Source of the DNA: an uncultured Acidimicrobiaceae bacterium
GTDB taxonomy: Bacteria; Actinomycetota; Acidimicrobiia; Acidimicrobiales; RAAP-2
Direction of reading: 5' to 3'
DNA length: 64,000 bases
Assembly: GCA_903873395.1 (NCBI GenBank)
Contig: CAIQOJ010000073.1
Coordinates: 22,825-86,824 of the forward strand
Each line of letters starts with the position of its first letter. Position 1 is the first letter of the stretch. Of the stretch, positions 8,584 to 17,016 are shown piece after piece. The notes below the pieces were generated by a model, which ran no database searches, was not told the DNA's origin, and saw only the letters and a list, made by a program, of their open reading frames with translations. The position numbers and the translations under genes are program-made.

Positions 8584-9890
8584 GTACCGGCCAACCTGGT
8601 TCTTTCACCGTGGGAGGAGGACGCCCGCTGACTGGCTCGATCACCGTGCCCGGAGACAAGTCGATCTCTCATCGAGCGCTTCTGCTTGCCGCCTTGGCCG
8701 ATGGCACCTCGTCGATCACCGGTCTGTCACTCGGAGACGACGTGACGCGGACCAGGATGGCCATTGCCGCCATGGGTGCGACCATCGAGGGGGAAGGCAC
8801 CTCCGTCGAGGTCCACGGGGGTCGAGCCCGCCTGGCTGCTCCCGTCGGCGTGATCGATCTCGGTAATTCCGGGACGGGCATGCGATTGATCGCCGGCATG
8901 GCAGCCACGCTCCCCGGGAAGACGACGTTGACTGGAGATTCCTCACTGTGCACCCGGCCCATGGACCGAGTGGCCCTGCCGCTGGCGCGCATGGGCGCGA
9001 GCGTCGTGGGGCAAGGAGAGAGGTGCCTGCCGCCTCTCTCGATCACCGGCGGTGAACTTCGTGGCATCGACTACACCACCCCGATGGCCAGCGCCCAGGT
9101 AAAGGGGGCCGTGCTGCTGGCCGGTCTCGACGCCGATGGTGAGACGGTGGTGCGTGAATCTGTGACCACTCGAGCGCACACCGAAGAGATGTTGGACGCA
9201 GCTGGTGCGGCGATCTCCGTGGACGATGGACCCGATGGGAGGGTGGTCCGCCTTCGTCGGTCCGTGCTTCAGCCTGTTGACTGGGCCATTCCCGGTGATC
9301 CGTCACAAGCGGCGTTCTGGGTGGTCGGCGCCATCGTCACTCCCGACAGCCGCATCACCGTCCGCCACATCCATCTGGGACCAGAACGGATCGGCTTCCT
9401 CCGCGTCCTCGGCCGCATGGGCGCCCGCATCGAGGTCACCGAGTCAGGTCCCGACACCGGTGACGTCACGGCATCGAGCGCGTCTCTCGTCGGCACGGTG
9501 ATCGAGGCCGCAGAGATCCCCTCGCTCGACGAAGTGCCCATCTTGGCCGTTGCCGCCATGGCCGGCCGTGGTTCGACACGATTTCGTGACGTTGGTGAAC
9601 TGCGGGTGAAAGAGTCGGATCGACTGGCAGGCACGGCCGCCCTAGTCGCCTCATTCGGAGGTCGGGCCACCATCGAAGGTAACGATCTTGTCGTCGAAGG
9701 CGACTCCGCGTTTCTCCCAGGTTCCCTCGATGCTCACGGCGATCACCGCATGGCCATGGCCGCCGCCGTGGCTGCAGCTGCCGGAGCCAGTCGTGAACCC
9801 TCGACGATCACCGGATGGGAAGCCGTCGCCACCAGCTACCCGGGATTCGACACGACCTTGGCCGCACTTTCTGACAGGAGTGAACGTTGA
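8580..9890 (+). CDS. aroA: 3-phosphoshikimate 1-carboxyvinyltransferase (EPSP synthase)
   Basis: A 436-residue EPSP synthase of the shikimate pathway, joining shikimate-3-phosphate and PEP. Conserved blocks are PGDKSISHRALLLAAL (about residues 21-36), LGNSGTGMRL (about 97-106) and the C-terminal RVKESDRL segment, here LRVKESDRLAG. The GTG start overlaps the tyrA TGA in a GTGA. A DNA phase change to cmk follows, whose TTG overlaps the aroA stop, so the block is a continuous chain of overlapping genes. Confidence 0.96.
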   Translation: MSTGQPGSFTVGGGRPLTGSITVPGDKSISHRALLLAALADGTSSITGLSLGDDVTRTRMAIAAMGATIEGEGTSVEVHGGRARLAAPVGVIDLGNSGTGMRLIAGMAATLPGKTTLTGDSSLCTRPMDRVALPLARMGASVVGQGERCLPPLSITGGELRGIDYTTPMASAQVKGAVLLAGLDADGETVVRESVTTRAHTEEMLDAAGAAISVDDGPDGRVVRLRRSVLQPVDWAIPGDPSQAAFWVVGAIVTPDSRITVRHIHLGPERIGFLRVLGRMGARIEVTESGPDTGDVTASSASLVGTVIEAAEIPSLDEVPILAVAAMAGRGSTRFRDVGELRVKESDRLAGTAALVASFGGRATIEGNDLVVEGDSAFLPGSLDAHGDHRMAMAAAVAAAAGASREPSTITGWEAVATSYPGFDTTLAALSDRSER

Positions 9891-10534
9891 GTTCATCGCC
9901 CGAGAGGCCTACAGCCACCAGACCTGATGCCTCAGTGGTCATCGCCATCGATGGCCCTGCGGGATCAGGGAAATCGACGTTGTCGAGAGCGCTGGCCGAG
10001 CGTCTCGGCATCGATCGACTCGATACCGGCGCCATGTATCGATCGGTGGCCTGGGCCGTGCTGCGCGACGGCGTCGATCCCGTAGACCAGGAGGCAGTGG
10101 CCGCCTTGGCCCGCAACCTCGACATCATGGTGGGCGGCACCGTTGTAGCCGACGGAATCGACATCACCGAGGCCATCCGTGGCCCTGAGGTCAGCGCCAC
10201 CGTCTCGGCCGTCGCTGCCAACCCGGACGTGCGTGCTGTCATGGTGACCCGCCAACGCTCGTGGGTCGATGCCCGAGGGGGAGGCGTCGTTGAAGGACGA
10301 GACATCGGTTCGGTGGTGTTGCCGGACGCTGATCTCAAGCTCTATCTGACGGCATCTCCTGAGGTGCGTGCGGCCCGAAGGTCAGAGGAGGGAGCCGAGG
10401 CCCTAGCGCGCCGTGACCGCCTCGACAGCACCCGGGCCGTGTCTCCGCTCGAGGTGCCCCCCGGTGCACGTGTCGTGGACACGGGAGCCCTTGAAGTGGA
10501 AGCCATCGTGGAACAGGTTCTGGCATGGCTGTGA
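9887..10534 (+). CDS. cmk: Cytidylate kinase
   Basis: A 215-residue CMP/dCMP kinase. After a short leader it shows AIDGPAGSGKSTLSRALAERLG (P-loop at about residues 24-31), then DTGAMYRSVAW for nucleotide binding, GRDIGSVVLPDADLKLYLTAS and the C-terminal RRDRLDSTR lid region. The TTG start overlaps the aroA stop and is preceded by AGGAG in GACAGGAGTGAACG, so here a Shine-Dalgarno decides the start. In actinobacteria cmk is commonly next to plsC and der, as in this region. Confidence 0.94.
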   Translation: MSSSPERPTATRPDASVVIAIDGPAGSGKSTLSRALAERLGIDRLDTGAMYRSVAWAVLRDGVDPVDQEAVAALARNLDIMVGGTVVADGIDITEAIRGPEVSATVSAVAANPDVRAVMVTRQRSWVDARGGGVVEGRDIGSVVLPDADLKLYLTASPEVRAARRSEEGAEALARRDRLDSTRAVSPLEVPPGARVVDTGALEVEAIVEQVLAWL

Positions 10535-11280
10535 GTGACGACAAGGATCGACCCATGGAGTCTTCGGAACCGCCATCGATCGGAGAACCCCAGGTGGGCG
10601 ACGCTCCCCTCGACATCGACATGCGAGTCGATACTCGCATGACTGCGTGGTATCGAGCCCTTCGCTGGGCCGTTCACGCCTTAAACCGTCTCTTGTTCCG
10701 CACGTCGGTTTCCCCGACCGGTCTCGTGCCCAGTGAAGGACCGGTGATCATCGCTCCCATCCATCGGTCGAACGTCGACTTCTTCGTCGCTGCCGAACTC
10801 ACCGACCGCAAGTTGCACTACATGGCCAAAGACTCACTGTGGGGAAACGGGATCCTGGCCGCCATCTTGCCTCCGCTGGGCGCATTCCCGGTCCATCGGG
10901 GCTCTGCCGATCGTGAGGCTCTACGCCGTGCCGAGCAGGTCTTGCGTGCAGGGGAGGTCCTTATCCTGTTCCCCGAGGGTGAGCGTCGCCTCGGCCCGGT
11001 CGTTGAGGACCTCCACGAAGGAGTGGCATTCCTCGCCGCCCGCACTGGAGCCACGGTCGTGCCGGTGGGTATCGGCGGCTCGGCTTCGGTCATGCCCAAG
11101 GGGGCCAAGTTTCCCAGGTTCCACAAGATTCACCTGGAGGTGGGGACACCGATGCCCCCACCCGAGCGAACGGGATCGGGTCGAGTGCCCCGCAGCCGTA
11201 TCCACGCCCAGACCGAAGCACTGCTCGGTGTACTCCAAGAGCTCTACGACCGTTCGGTTGAGGTGGTCGGCCGCTACTGA
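10525..11280 (+). CDS. plsC: 1-acyl-sn-glycerol-3-phosphate acyltransferase
   Basis: A 251-residue PlsC/LPAAT-family acyltransferase that adds the second acyl chain in phosphatidic acid synthesis at the membrane. The catalytic HX4D motif is HRSNVDFF at about residues 76-83, followed by the substrate-binding LFPEGERR at about 149-156 and a VPVGIGG block. The N-terminal 40 residues are acidic and not conserved. The ATG lies 10 bases inside cmk. It ends the scpA-to-plsC block and converges with the GT2 gene. Confidence 0.9.
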   Translation: MAVSDDKDRPMESSEPPSIGEPQVGDAPLDIDMRVDTRMTAWYRALRWAVHALNRLLFRTSVSPTGLVPSEGPVIIAPIHRSNVDFFVAAELTDRKLHYMAKDSLWGNGILAAILPPLGAFPVHRGSADREALRRAEQVLRAGEVLILFPEGERRLGPVVEDLHEGVAFLAARTGATVVPVGIGGSASVMPKGAKFPRFHKIHLEVGTPMPPPERTGSGRVPRSRIHAQTEALLGVLQELYDRSVEVVGRY

Positions 11281-11348
11281 CGCGGGCGCACGGGCCACCA
11301 CTGGCTGCCTGACCAGACCAACGATGCCTGATCGGGCACCGCCAGGAT

Positions 11349-12194
11349 TTAGCGCCGGGTGCGGTTGCCCAGTGTGACCCTGGCCCATGTCGTCAGGATC
11401 GCTCGGGCGTAGTTGAACCCGAAGACCAGGTTGCCGCCCTTCTTGGACGTTCCTGATGCCCGGGGGTGCCACATCGTGGGGACTTGGCTGATGCGCCAAC
11501 CTCTACTCGATGCGGTGATGACGACCTCTGAGGTCTGGTATTGGTCCTGAACCAGGTGGGAGACGATGTCGTCGAGGACGTCGATCCGAAACGCTCGGTA
11601 GCCGTTGGATGAGTCGGTGAGACGTTGGCCGGCGATCGCATTCAGTGTCGAGGCATAGAAGCGGACCCCCGCCCTGCGGAACAGGTCGGTGGTCTGATCG
11701 GTGCCGAGTCGGCGCGAGGCGATGACGAAATCCGAGGTGTCGTCCAAGATCGGCTGGAGAAGATCGCCCATCTCTCCCGGATCGTTCTGTCCATCAGCGT
11801 CGAGCGTCACGACGTAGTGGGCTCCGTGGGCCGAGGCCAACTCGTAGCCCAACCGAAGAGCCGCACCCTGACCGAGGTTCACGGGCAGCACACAGGTGAA
11901 CACTCCTGCGTCGAGGGAGACCTGAGCCGTGTTGTCTGAACCTCCGTCGACAACCACCAGCGTTGTTACCTCGAGGTCGCCCAACAGCGTGGGCATGGAC
12001 TTGAGGACGTCGCCGATGTTGTCCTCTTCTTGGTAGGCGGCAAGGAGACCGACGACTGGACCGAAACGTACGTTGGGATAGCGAGCCTGGAAGTCGCTCC
12101 GAGCCTGGTCGAGCACATAGGTCACCAGTGCGTGGGATCGACGCTTGGACCTAGAGTCGGGCAAGGTGATCCAGCGATGTCTCTGGGTCGCCAT
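11349..12194 (-). CDS. Glycosyltransferase family 2
   Basis: A 281-residue GT-A fold enzyme. It has a nucleotide-sugar core starting at FGPVVGLLAAYQEEDNIGDVL, VVDGGSDNT for the first acidic site, LGQGAALRLGYELA, and the metal-binding DADGQNDP (DXD type) near residue 132. It then has NGYRAFR and a C-terminal GTSKKGGN segment as in dolichyl-phosphate-mannose-synthase-like proteins. It has no clear transmembrane helix, so it is probably cytoplasmic or peripheral. It is translated together with the HD-domain gene upstream (TGATG overlap). The acceptor may be polyprenyl phosphate, which would feed the GT-C enzymes at 1-4 kb; that link is inference. Confidence 0.82.
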   Translation of the reverse strand: MATQRHRWITLPDSRSKRRSHALVTYVLDQARSDFQARYPNVRFGPVVGLLAAYQEEDNIGDVLKSMPTLLGDLEVTTLVVVDGGSDNTAQVSLDAGVFTCVLPVNLGQGAALRLGYELASAHGAHYVVTLDADGQNDPGEMGDLLQPILDDTSDFVIASRRLGTDQTTDLFRRAGVRFYASTLNAIAGQRLTDSSNGYRAFRIDVLDDIVSHLVQDQYQTSEVVITASSRGWRISQVPTMWHPRASGTSKKGGNLVFGFNYARAILTTWARVTLGNRTRR

Positions 12195-12760
12195 CAGATG
12201 GACCGAGGCTGTGCGAAGACCGAGCGCACCTTGGCCTCGAAGTGCGCCAACGGTTCGGTGGGGTAGTCAGGGTCGAAGCTCGTCTGGTCCCACTCGTCGG
12301 CAAACTGCTCCGCCAGTGCGAACCAGGCAGCGTCCACATGGTTGTCGCGCAGATTCGGATCCATGTTGAAGTGGGCGAAGTAGTGGCGCCCCTGAAAGTC
12401 CTGGTGAAACAGAATGGCTTGGAAGACCTCGTCGCGGACGTAAGGGCGCAGGATCTCGGCGGCGATTCGGGGATGGTTAGGGACCGACACAGCCTTACCG
12501 ATGTCGTGGCAGAGCGAGGCGACGACCATCTCGTCGTCCGCTCCAGCCCGCTCGGCCCTGGTTGCCGTCTGGAGTGAGTGGGTGAGTTGGTCGACGGCGA
12601 AGCCATCGACAACTTCGGACAGGGACTCGAGCATGCCCAGGACACGATCTGCCACACGGGACTGGTTCTGCGCAGTCTCCGCGCCGATGACCGCCCACTG
12701 CTCGACGGTAGAGGTGTCCATGCTGGTGAAAGAGGTCGGGGACTGCGACGTCGTCGTCAT
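12194..12760 (-). CDS. HD-domain phosphohydrolase
   Basis: A 188-residue protein with a single HD metal-binding domain: His in LTHSLQTATRA (about residues 60-70), the HD pair in VASLCHDIGKA (about 82-92) and further His residues in AILFHQDFQGRHYFAHF. Such domains hydrolyse nucleotides or phosphorylated small molecules; the substrate cannot be told from sequence. A later in-frame ATG (codon 14) is possible, but a GGGGGG stretch just before ATG 12760 can serve as ribosome-binding site. It overlaps the GT2 gene by one base. Confidence 0.78.
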   Translation of the reverse strand: MTTTSQSPTSFTSMDTSTVEQWAVIGAETAQNQSRVADRVLGMLESLSEVVDGFAVDQLTHSLQTATRAERAGADDEMVVASLCHDIGKAVSVPNHPRIAAEILRPYVRDEVFQAILFHQDFQGRHYFAHFNMDPNLRDNHVDAAWFALAEQFADEWDQTSFDPDYPTEPLAHFEAKVRSVFAQPRSI

Positions 12761-12848
12761 CCCCCCAGTCTCGCGCCAAATGGCAGCCCGGGTCAGGTTG
12801 GGCCCTGGGTTAACCGCTGGGGGCGCACTGCGCTGGTCGGCCTGTCGG

Positions 12849-13895
12849 TCAGGCTGGTTCGAGCAGTTGGTTCAGGACGTCGGCCGCACCGGTGGTTCGA
12901 TCGGTGGCCAACACGGCAGCAGAGGGGTCAGGAGCTCCAGTGAGGATCGTGATCGCTGCCTCGAGGCCTCGCAACAGGTCGCGCAGTTCAGGCGGGGGAG
13001 GGAAGTACTCCTCTTCGAGGGTGACAGCGGCAATCTCGACGCCTCCCGAGGGGTCCAATCGACGAACCACGGCCTCCACCAACGCCTCCGGGGCAGATGC
13101 TCCGGCAGTGACACCCACAGTGCCGGACAGATCATCGGGAACTTCGCTGGCATCGTTCACTCGGATCACCCGTGGGCAGCCGAGCGATCGGGCCACTTGT
13201 TCGAGAGCAACGGTGTTAGACGAGTTCTCCGAGCCAATCACCACAACGGCATCGCAGCGGCCAGCCAGCGAGCGCAGCGCCGCCTGACGATTGGTGGTGG
13301 CAAAGCAGAGATCGGACCGGTTGGGCATCCACAGGTCGGGGAACCGTTCCCGGGCTCGGTCGACGATCCCGGCCCACTCATCGTGGCTCAAGGTCGTCTG
13401 AGCCAGCAGGGCAACCATGGCATCGTCGGGCAGGCTCACGTCATCCACGTCCTCGACGTGCTCGACGAGGCGTACCGATTGAGGGGCAACGGCCATCGTG
13501 CCCACCGCCTCTTCGTGGCCGCTGTGGCCGACGTAGAGCACGGTGTAACCCTTGCGGGCCCGAACCTTGAGTTCGTGATGCACCTTGGTGACCAATGGGC
13601 AGACGGCATCGACCACCACTCGGCCATCGAGTCGTGCGGCATCGACAACCTCAGGTGCCGAGCCATGAGCCGACAGCATGAGAGGGGCTCCGCTCGGAAC
13701 CTCATCGACGTGATCCACGAAGACCACGCCCTGGGCTCGGAATCGTTCGACGACGTGCCGGTTGTGCACGATCTCGTGGTAGCAGTAGACCGGAGGCTCG
13801 AACACTCGGACCATCCATGCCAGCGCCTTGATTGCTTTCTCCACTCCCGCGCAAAAGCCCCGGGGCTCGGCCAGCAGGACGCGTTCAACAGCCAC
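12849..13895 (-). CDS. ispH: 4-hydroxy-3-methylbut-2-enyl diphosphate reductase
   Basis: A 348-residue LytB/IspH enzyme, the last step of the MEP isoprenoid pathway giving IPP and DMAPP. The three cluster-ligating cysteines are C15 (EPRGFCAGV), C99 (VDAVCPLV) and C197 (RSDLCFAT). The substrate-binding His residues are H44 (EIVHN), H77 (SAHG) and H127 (GHSGHEE). The GTG start at 13895 follows TAACCT by 6 nt with no leader. The gene is divergent from the YfhO-like gene, with both -10 hexamers in a 118-bp spacer. Confidence 0.95.
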   Translation of the reverse strand: MAVERVLLAEPRGFCAGVEKAIKALAWMVRVFEPPVYCYHEIVHNRHVVERFRAQGVVFVDHVDEVPSGAPLMLSAHGSAPEVVDAARLDGRVVVDAVCPLVTKVHHELKVRARKGYTVLYVGHSGHEEAVGTMAVAPQSVRLVEHVEDVDDVSLPDDAMVALLAQTTLSHDEWAGIVDRARERFPDLWMPNRSDLCFATTNRQAALRSLAGRCDAVVVIGSENSSNTVALEQVARSLGCPRVIRVNDASEVPDDLSGTVGVTAGASAPEALVEAVVRRLDPSGGVEIAAVTLEEEYFPPPPELRDLLRGLEAAITILTGAPDPSAAVLATDRTTGAADVLNQLLEPA

Positions 13896-13901
13896 GACTT
13901 C

Positions 13902-13907
13902 AGGTTA
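13902..13907 (-). promoter_or_regulatory. -10 element TAACCT of leaderless ispH
   Basis: TAACCT on the minus strand ends 6 nt before GTG 13895; no Shine-Dalgarno is present. Confidence 0.6.
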
Positions 13908-14001
13908 CCGGGAGTACGACGCCCACTCGCCGCAGATCGTGGCGACCAGCTGCCGGGCGATCCCTCATCCGGCGGCGTTGTTGCCCTGCACGCAGCATCG
14001 C

Positions 14002-14007
14002 TAGCCT
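14002..14007 (+). promoter_or_regulatory. -10 element TAGCCT of the YfhO-like gene
   Basis: TAGCCT ends 6 nt before ATG 14014. The same hexamer is used at 17004, 26877 and 50872. Confidence 0.65.
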
Positions 14008-14013
14008 TGCCCG

Positions 14014-16926
14014 ATGCCTCAGGCTGAGTTGGCATCGAGTCCCACGCCACTCGAACGTGACGGTCGCACAGCGACGGATGCCAGCGATACGTCGTCGGTC
14101 GGTTGGCTGAGGTCGCAGGCCGGTCGGGTTTCTGCCAATCGAGGGCTGACCGTCTTGATGCTGGTGCCATGGGTTGTCTTCTGTGCGCCACTCCTGTGTG
14201 GTCGGGTGTTTCTCGAAGCTGACAATTACATCCAAAACCTGCCCCTGCGTGCGTTGGCTGGACGGGAGATCGCCCAAGGTCATCCTCCGCTCTGGAACCA
14301 CCTCCTCTTCAGCGGCAGCCCGCTTCTCGCCGGATTCCATGCCGCCGCGGCCTATCCCACCAGTTGGCTGTTCTCGATCTTGCCCATCTTCTGGGCGTGG
14401 TCACTGAACCTCGCCTGCGCCTACGACATCGCCCTGTTGGGAATGTTCTTGTTTCTGCGCCGCCAGCCGATGGAACGGACAGCGGCGATCCTTGGTGCGG
14501 CGACCTTTGCGTTCTCGGGGTACGTGGCGGGGCAGATCGTGCACATCGACCTGATCCAGGCCGCCTGTTGGATCCCATGGATGCTTCTTGCCGTCCATCA
14601 GATCACCAGACCCACCCGGCTGCCCAATGAGCGCTCACTACGCTTTTGGTGCATCGCCTTCGGTCTGGCATTGGCGATGGCACTGCTCTCCGGAGGGGCC
14701 GAAGCGGTCCTCGACGGCTCGCTCATGGTGGGGATGTACGCCGGAGCTCGATTGGTCGCGATGCTTCGGGATGGGTCCGTTCCTGGCCGCAACGCGTTCG
14801 GCCGGGCCGGATGGTTGGCCGTTGGCGGTGGAATCGGCATCGGCATGAGCGCCATCCAGTGGCTTCCCGGATTGGCCTTTCAAGCGAGTTCCCAGCGCTC
14901 TGTCGCCACCTACGACTTCTTCGTCAGTGGCCAGCTGCCCATCCGAGCGCTGGTGGCCCTGGTGACACCCTTCTTCCATGGCACCGGTCACCCGGGTTTT
15001 GCCTTCTATACGGGTCCCTACAACCTTCCCGAAGTAGCCAGCTACGTCGGCATCCTCCCGCTCATCGCCGCAAGCATGATGCTGACGCGCCGTTGGCGGA
15101 GCCAGCCTGAAGCTCGCCAATGGTGGATTTGGTATGCCGTGTTCATCGTTGGCCTTCTGGCCGCTCTGGGCAACCAGACCCCGTTCGGGCGCCTCATGTT
15201 CTTGGTCCCGATCATTGACAAAGAGCGCCTCCTCAACAGGAATCTGCTTCTCGTCGACACGGCGTTGACCGTGTTGTTCGCGTGGTGGGCGCACGTGATG
15301 CTCACCAGACAGGGTCGGCGACCGGAACCAGTCCCACGCGTTGGTCGCCTTCGTGAATCCTGGACATCCGGCGATCGTTCGGGCCTCGTGGCGACGTGCC
15401 TGCCGTTGGGAATTGTGGCTCTTGCCACGGTGGGCATGTGGACCATCGGAACCCCGTTCCAAGATGCCCTGGGAGCCCGATATGCCGTTGGCGTCCGGGC
15501 CCACCTACGGGAGGCGATCATCGTCACCGTCGGGCTTGGCGTTGCTGGCGCAGCGACCTTCATCGTTCTGCGATCGAACCGGTGGTCCACACCGCAATTG
15601 CGCCGAGCCCTCGTGGCGATCGTCATCGCCGACTTGGTGGTCCTCAACGTATTCCTCCAGCCCTTGCCCACAGCACAGGGGCCGGCTCTCGCCCACACCC
15701 ACCTGGCCAACCAGTTTGCTCACCTGACGGCTGGAGGCCGGAGCATCATCTTCGACCCCGACCGCTTCTACAGCGATGACCTCATCGCCCTTGGTCAGAC
15801 CGACCTCAATCTGTACACTGGCGTGGCAAGTGGCCAGGGGTACTCCGCGCTATCCGATGGCACGTATTCGGCCGTCACCGGCGCCCACTACCAAGAGGAT
15901 CTCGATCCGAACTCGTTGGGCACCGACACGTGGGACGACCTGAACGCGCACACCCTGCTCTCCCTGCCCAGCTACTTCATGACCCCCTCGCCCGAGGTTG
16001 GTCATCCTCGCAGTGGCATCCCATTTCCTGACGCCACTCAAACGGGAACCAAGAGTTCCGAGCCGCAACCTGGTCCGACGATCATCAAGCCCGGGCGATC
16101 ACACACGTGGTACTTCGGTGGCGCTCTCGGTCTGCGTTCGCTTGCCGTATCTCTCGAGTTGCTCCCCCGATCGGGCCCTAACGGCACCGCTACGGCCTTA
16201 CCTGTGGCGGATCTGACTCCAGCGCGCCTTTCCCTGGTGGACCCCAAGGGTCACGGCATCGCCCTGGCGGACGAGAGCGCCACGTGGGCCGGATCAGAGA
16301 GTGTCCAGCACCTGGATGCAGACTTCGGAGCTGCTCGGATGGCCGGAGGCGTGACGCTCACCAACCAATCCAGCGCCTCGATGCGTGTCGGCATTCCCGA
16401 GGTGGTGACGGACGAAGCGGGACGTACTCATCTCGATGGCCCACTGCAGGTGAGTACAGGGCCACCTCACTGGGTGTTCACGGGAACAGTGGGGCCATTC
16501 GGAGTGTTCGAGAATGCCAGGACCAAGGGCTGGGCCTGGGCAGAGGGGTCGCATGGGGAGGCAACCCCCGCAGGAACGACGGTTGCCGCCGGGGAAGCCG
16601 GGATCGACGGCCGCCAGGAGATCGTCGTCCACGCAACCGGCCCTATCGTGCTGCGACGATCCGAGGCTTGGGCCGAAGGGTGGCACGCCACGGCCCGCCA
16701 ACGAGGGCAGGGATCGTCGATCACGCTTGCCGTCGAACGTTCCGGCTTGGTCCAAAGCGTCGCCATTCCCGAAGCGGGCACATGGGTGATTTCCTACAGG
16801 TATCTGCCGCAGTCGGTGCAAAAGGGTCTGGGAATCTCGGCATTGTCCGTCACCGGAGTGGCGATCTGGGCACTCGTCGTTCGGTGCAGATCAGTCGCTC
16901 GGGTGAGGAGACAGGCGGCCCCCTAG
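14014..16926 (+). CDS. YfhO-family large membrane protein
   Basis: A 970-residue polytopic membrane protein. Residues about 50-560 contain roughly a dozen hydrophobic helices, beginning with a first outer loop that matches the YfhO family (QNLPLRALAGREIAQGHPPLWN, then SGSPLLAGFHAAAAYP). Residues about 580-930 form a large extracytoplasmic domain, and a last helix (about 932-955) ends in a basic tail. YfhO proteins are GT-C-like and are proposed to glycosylate lipoteichoic acid or other envelope polymers. The gene stands alone with its own leaderless promoter. The family is recognisable; the exact reaction is not. Confidence 0.8.
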   Translation: MPQAELASSPTPLERDGRTATDASDTSSVGWLRSQAGRVSANRGLTVLMLVPWVVFCAPLLCGRVFLEADNYIQNLPLRALAGREIAQGHPPLWNHLLFSGSPLLAGFHAAAAYPTSWLFSILPIFWAWSLNLACAYDIALLGMFLFLRRQPMERTAAILGAATFAFSGYVAGQIVHIDLIQAACWIPWMLLAVHQITRPTRLPNERSLRFWCIAFGLALAMALLSGGAEAVLDGSLMVGMYAGARLVAMLRDGSVPGRNAFGRAGWLAVGGGIGIGMSAIQWLPGLAFQASSQRSVATYDFFVSGQLPIRALVALVTPFFHGTGHPGFAFYTGPYNLPEVASYVGILPLIAASMMLTRRWRSQPEARQWWIWYAVFIVGLLAALGNQTPFGRLMFLVPIIDKERLLNRNLLLVDTALTVLFAWWAHVMLTRQGRRPEPVPRVGRLRESWTSGDRSGLVATCLPLGIVALATVGMWTIGTPFQDALGARYAVGVRAHLREAIIVTVGLGVAGAATFIVLRSNRWSTPQLRRALVAIVIADLVVLNVFLQPLPTAQGPALAHTHLANQFAHLTAGGRSIIFDPDRFYSDDLIALGQTDLNLYTGVASGQGYSALSDGTYSAVTGAHYQEDLDPNSLGTDTWDDLNAHTLLSLPSYFMTPSPEVGHPRSGIPFPDATQTGTKSSEPQPGPTIIKPGRSHTWYFGGALGLRSLAVSLELLPRSGPNGTATALPVADLTPARLSLVDPKGHGIALADESATWAGSESVQHLDADFGAARMAGGVTLTNQSSASMRVGIPEVVTDEAGRTHLDGPLQVSTGPPHWVFTGTVGPFGVFENARTKGWAWAEGSHGEATPAGTTVAAGEAGIDGRQEIVVHATGPIVLRRSEAWAEGWHATARQRGQGSSITLAVERSGLVQSVAIPEAGTWVISYRYLPQSVQKGLGISALSVTGVAIWALVVRCRSVARVRRQAAP

Positions 16927-17003
16927 CCACAGGCGGCCGGCCCGTTCCCTTCGCCCCAGACCGGTGATTCGGTCGGCGGAGCCGACGCTTCGGACCTAGG
17001 CAG

Positions 17004-17009
17004 TAGCCT
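17004..17009 (+). promoter_or_regulatory. -10 element TAGCCT of the DUF512 gene
   Basis: TAGCCT ends 7 nt before ATG 17017; no Shine-Dalgarno lies between them. Confidence 0.6.
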
Positions 17010-17016
17010 GAGGCTC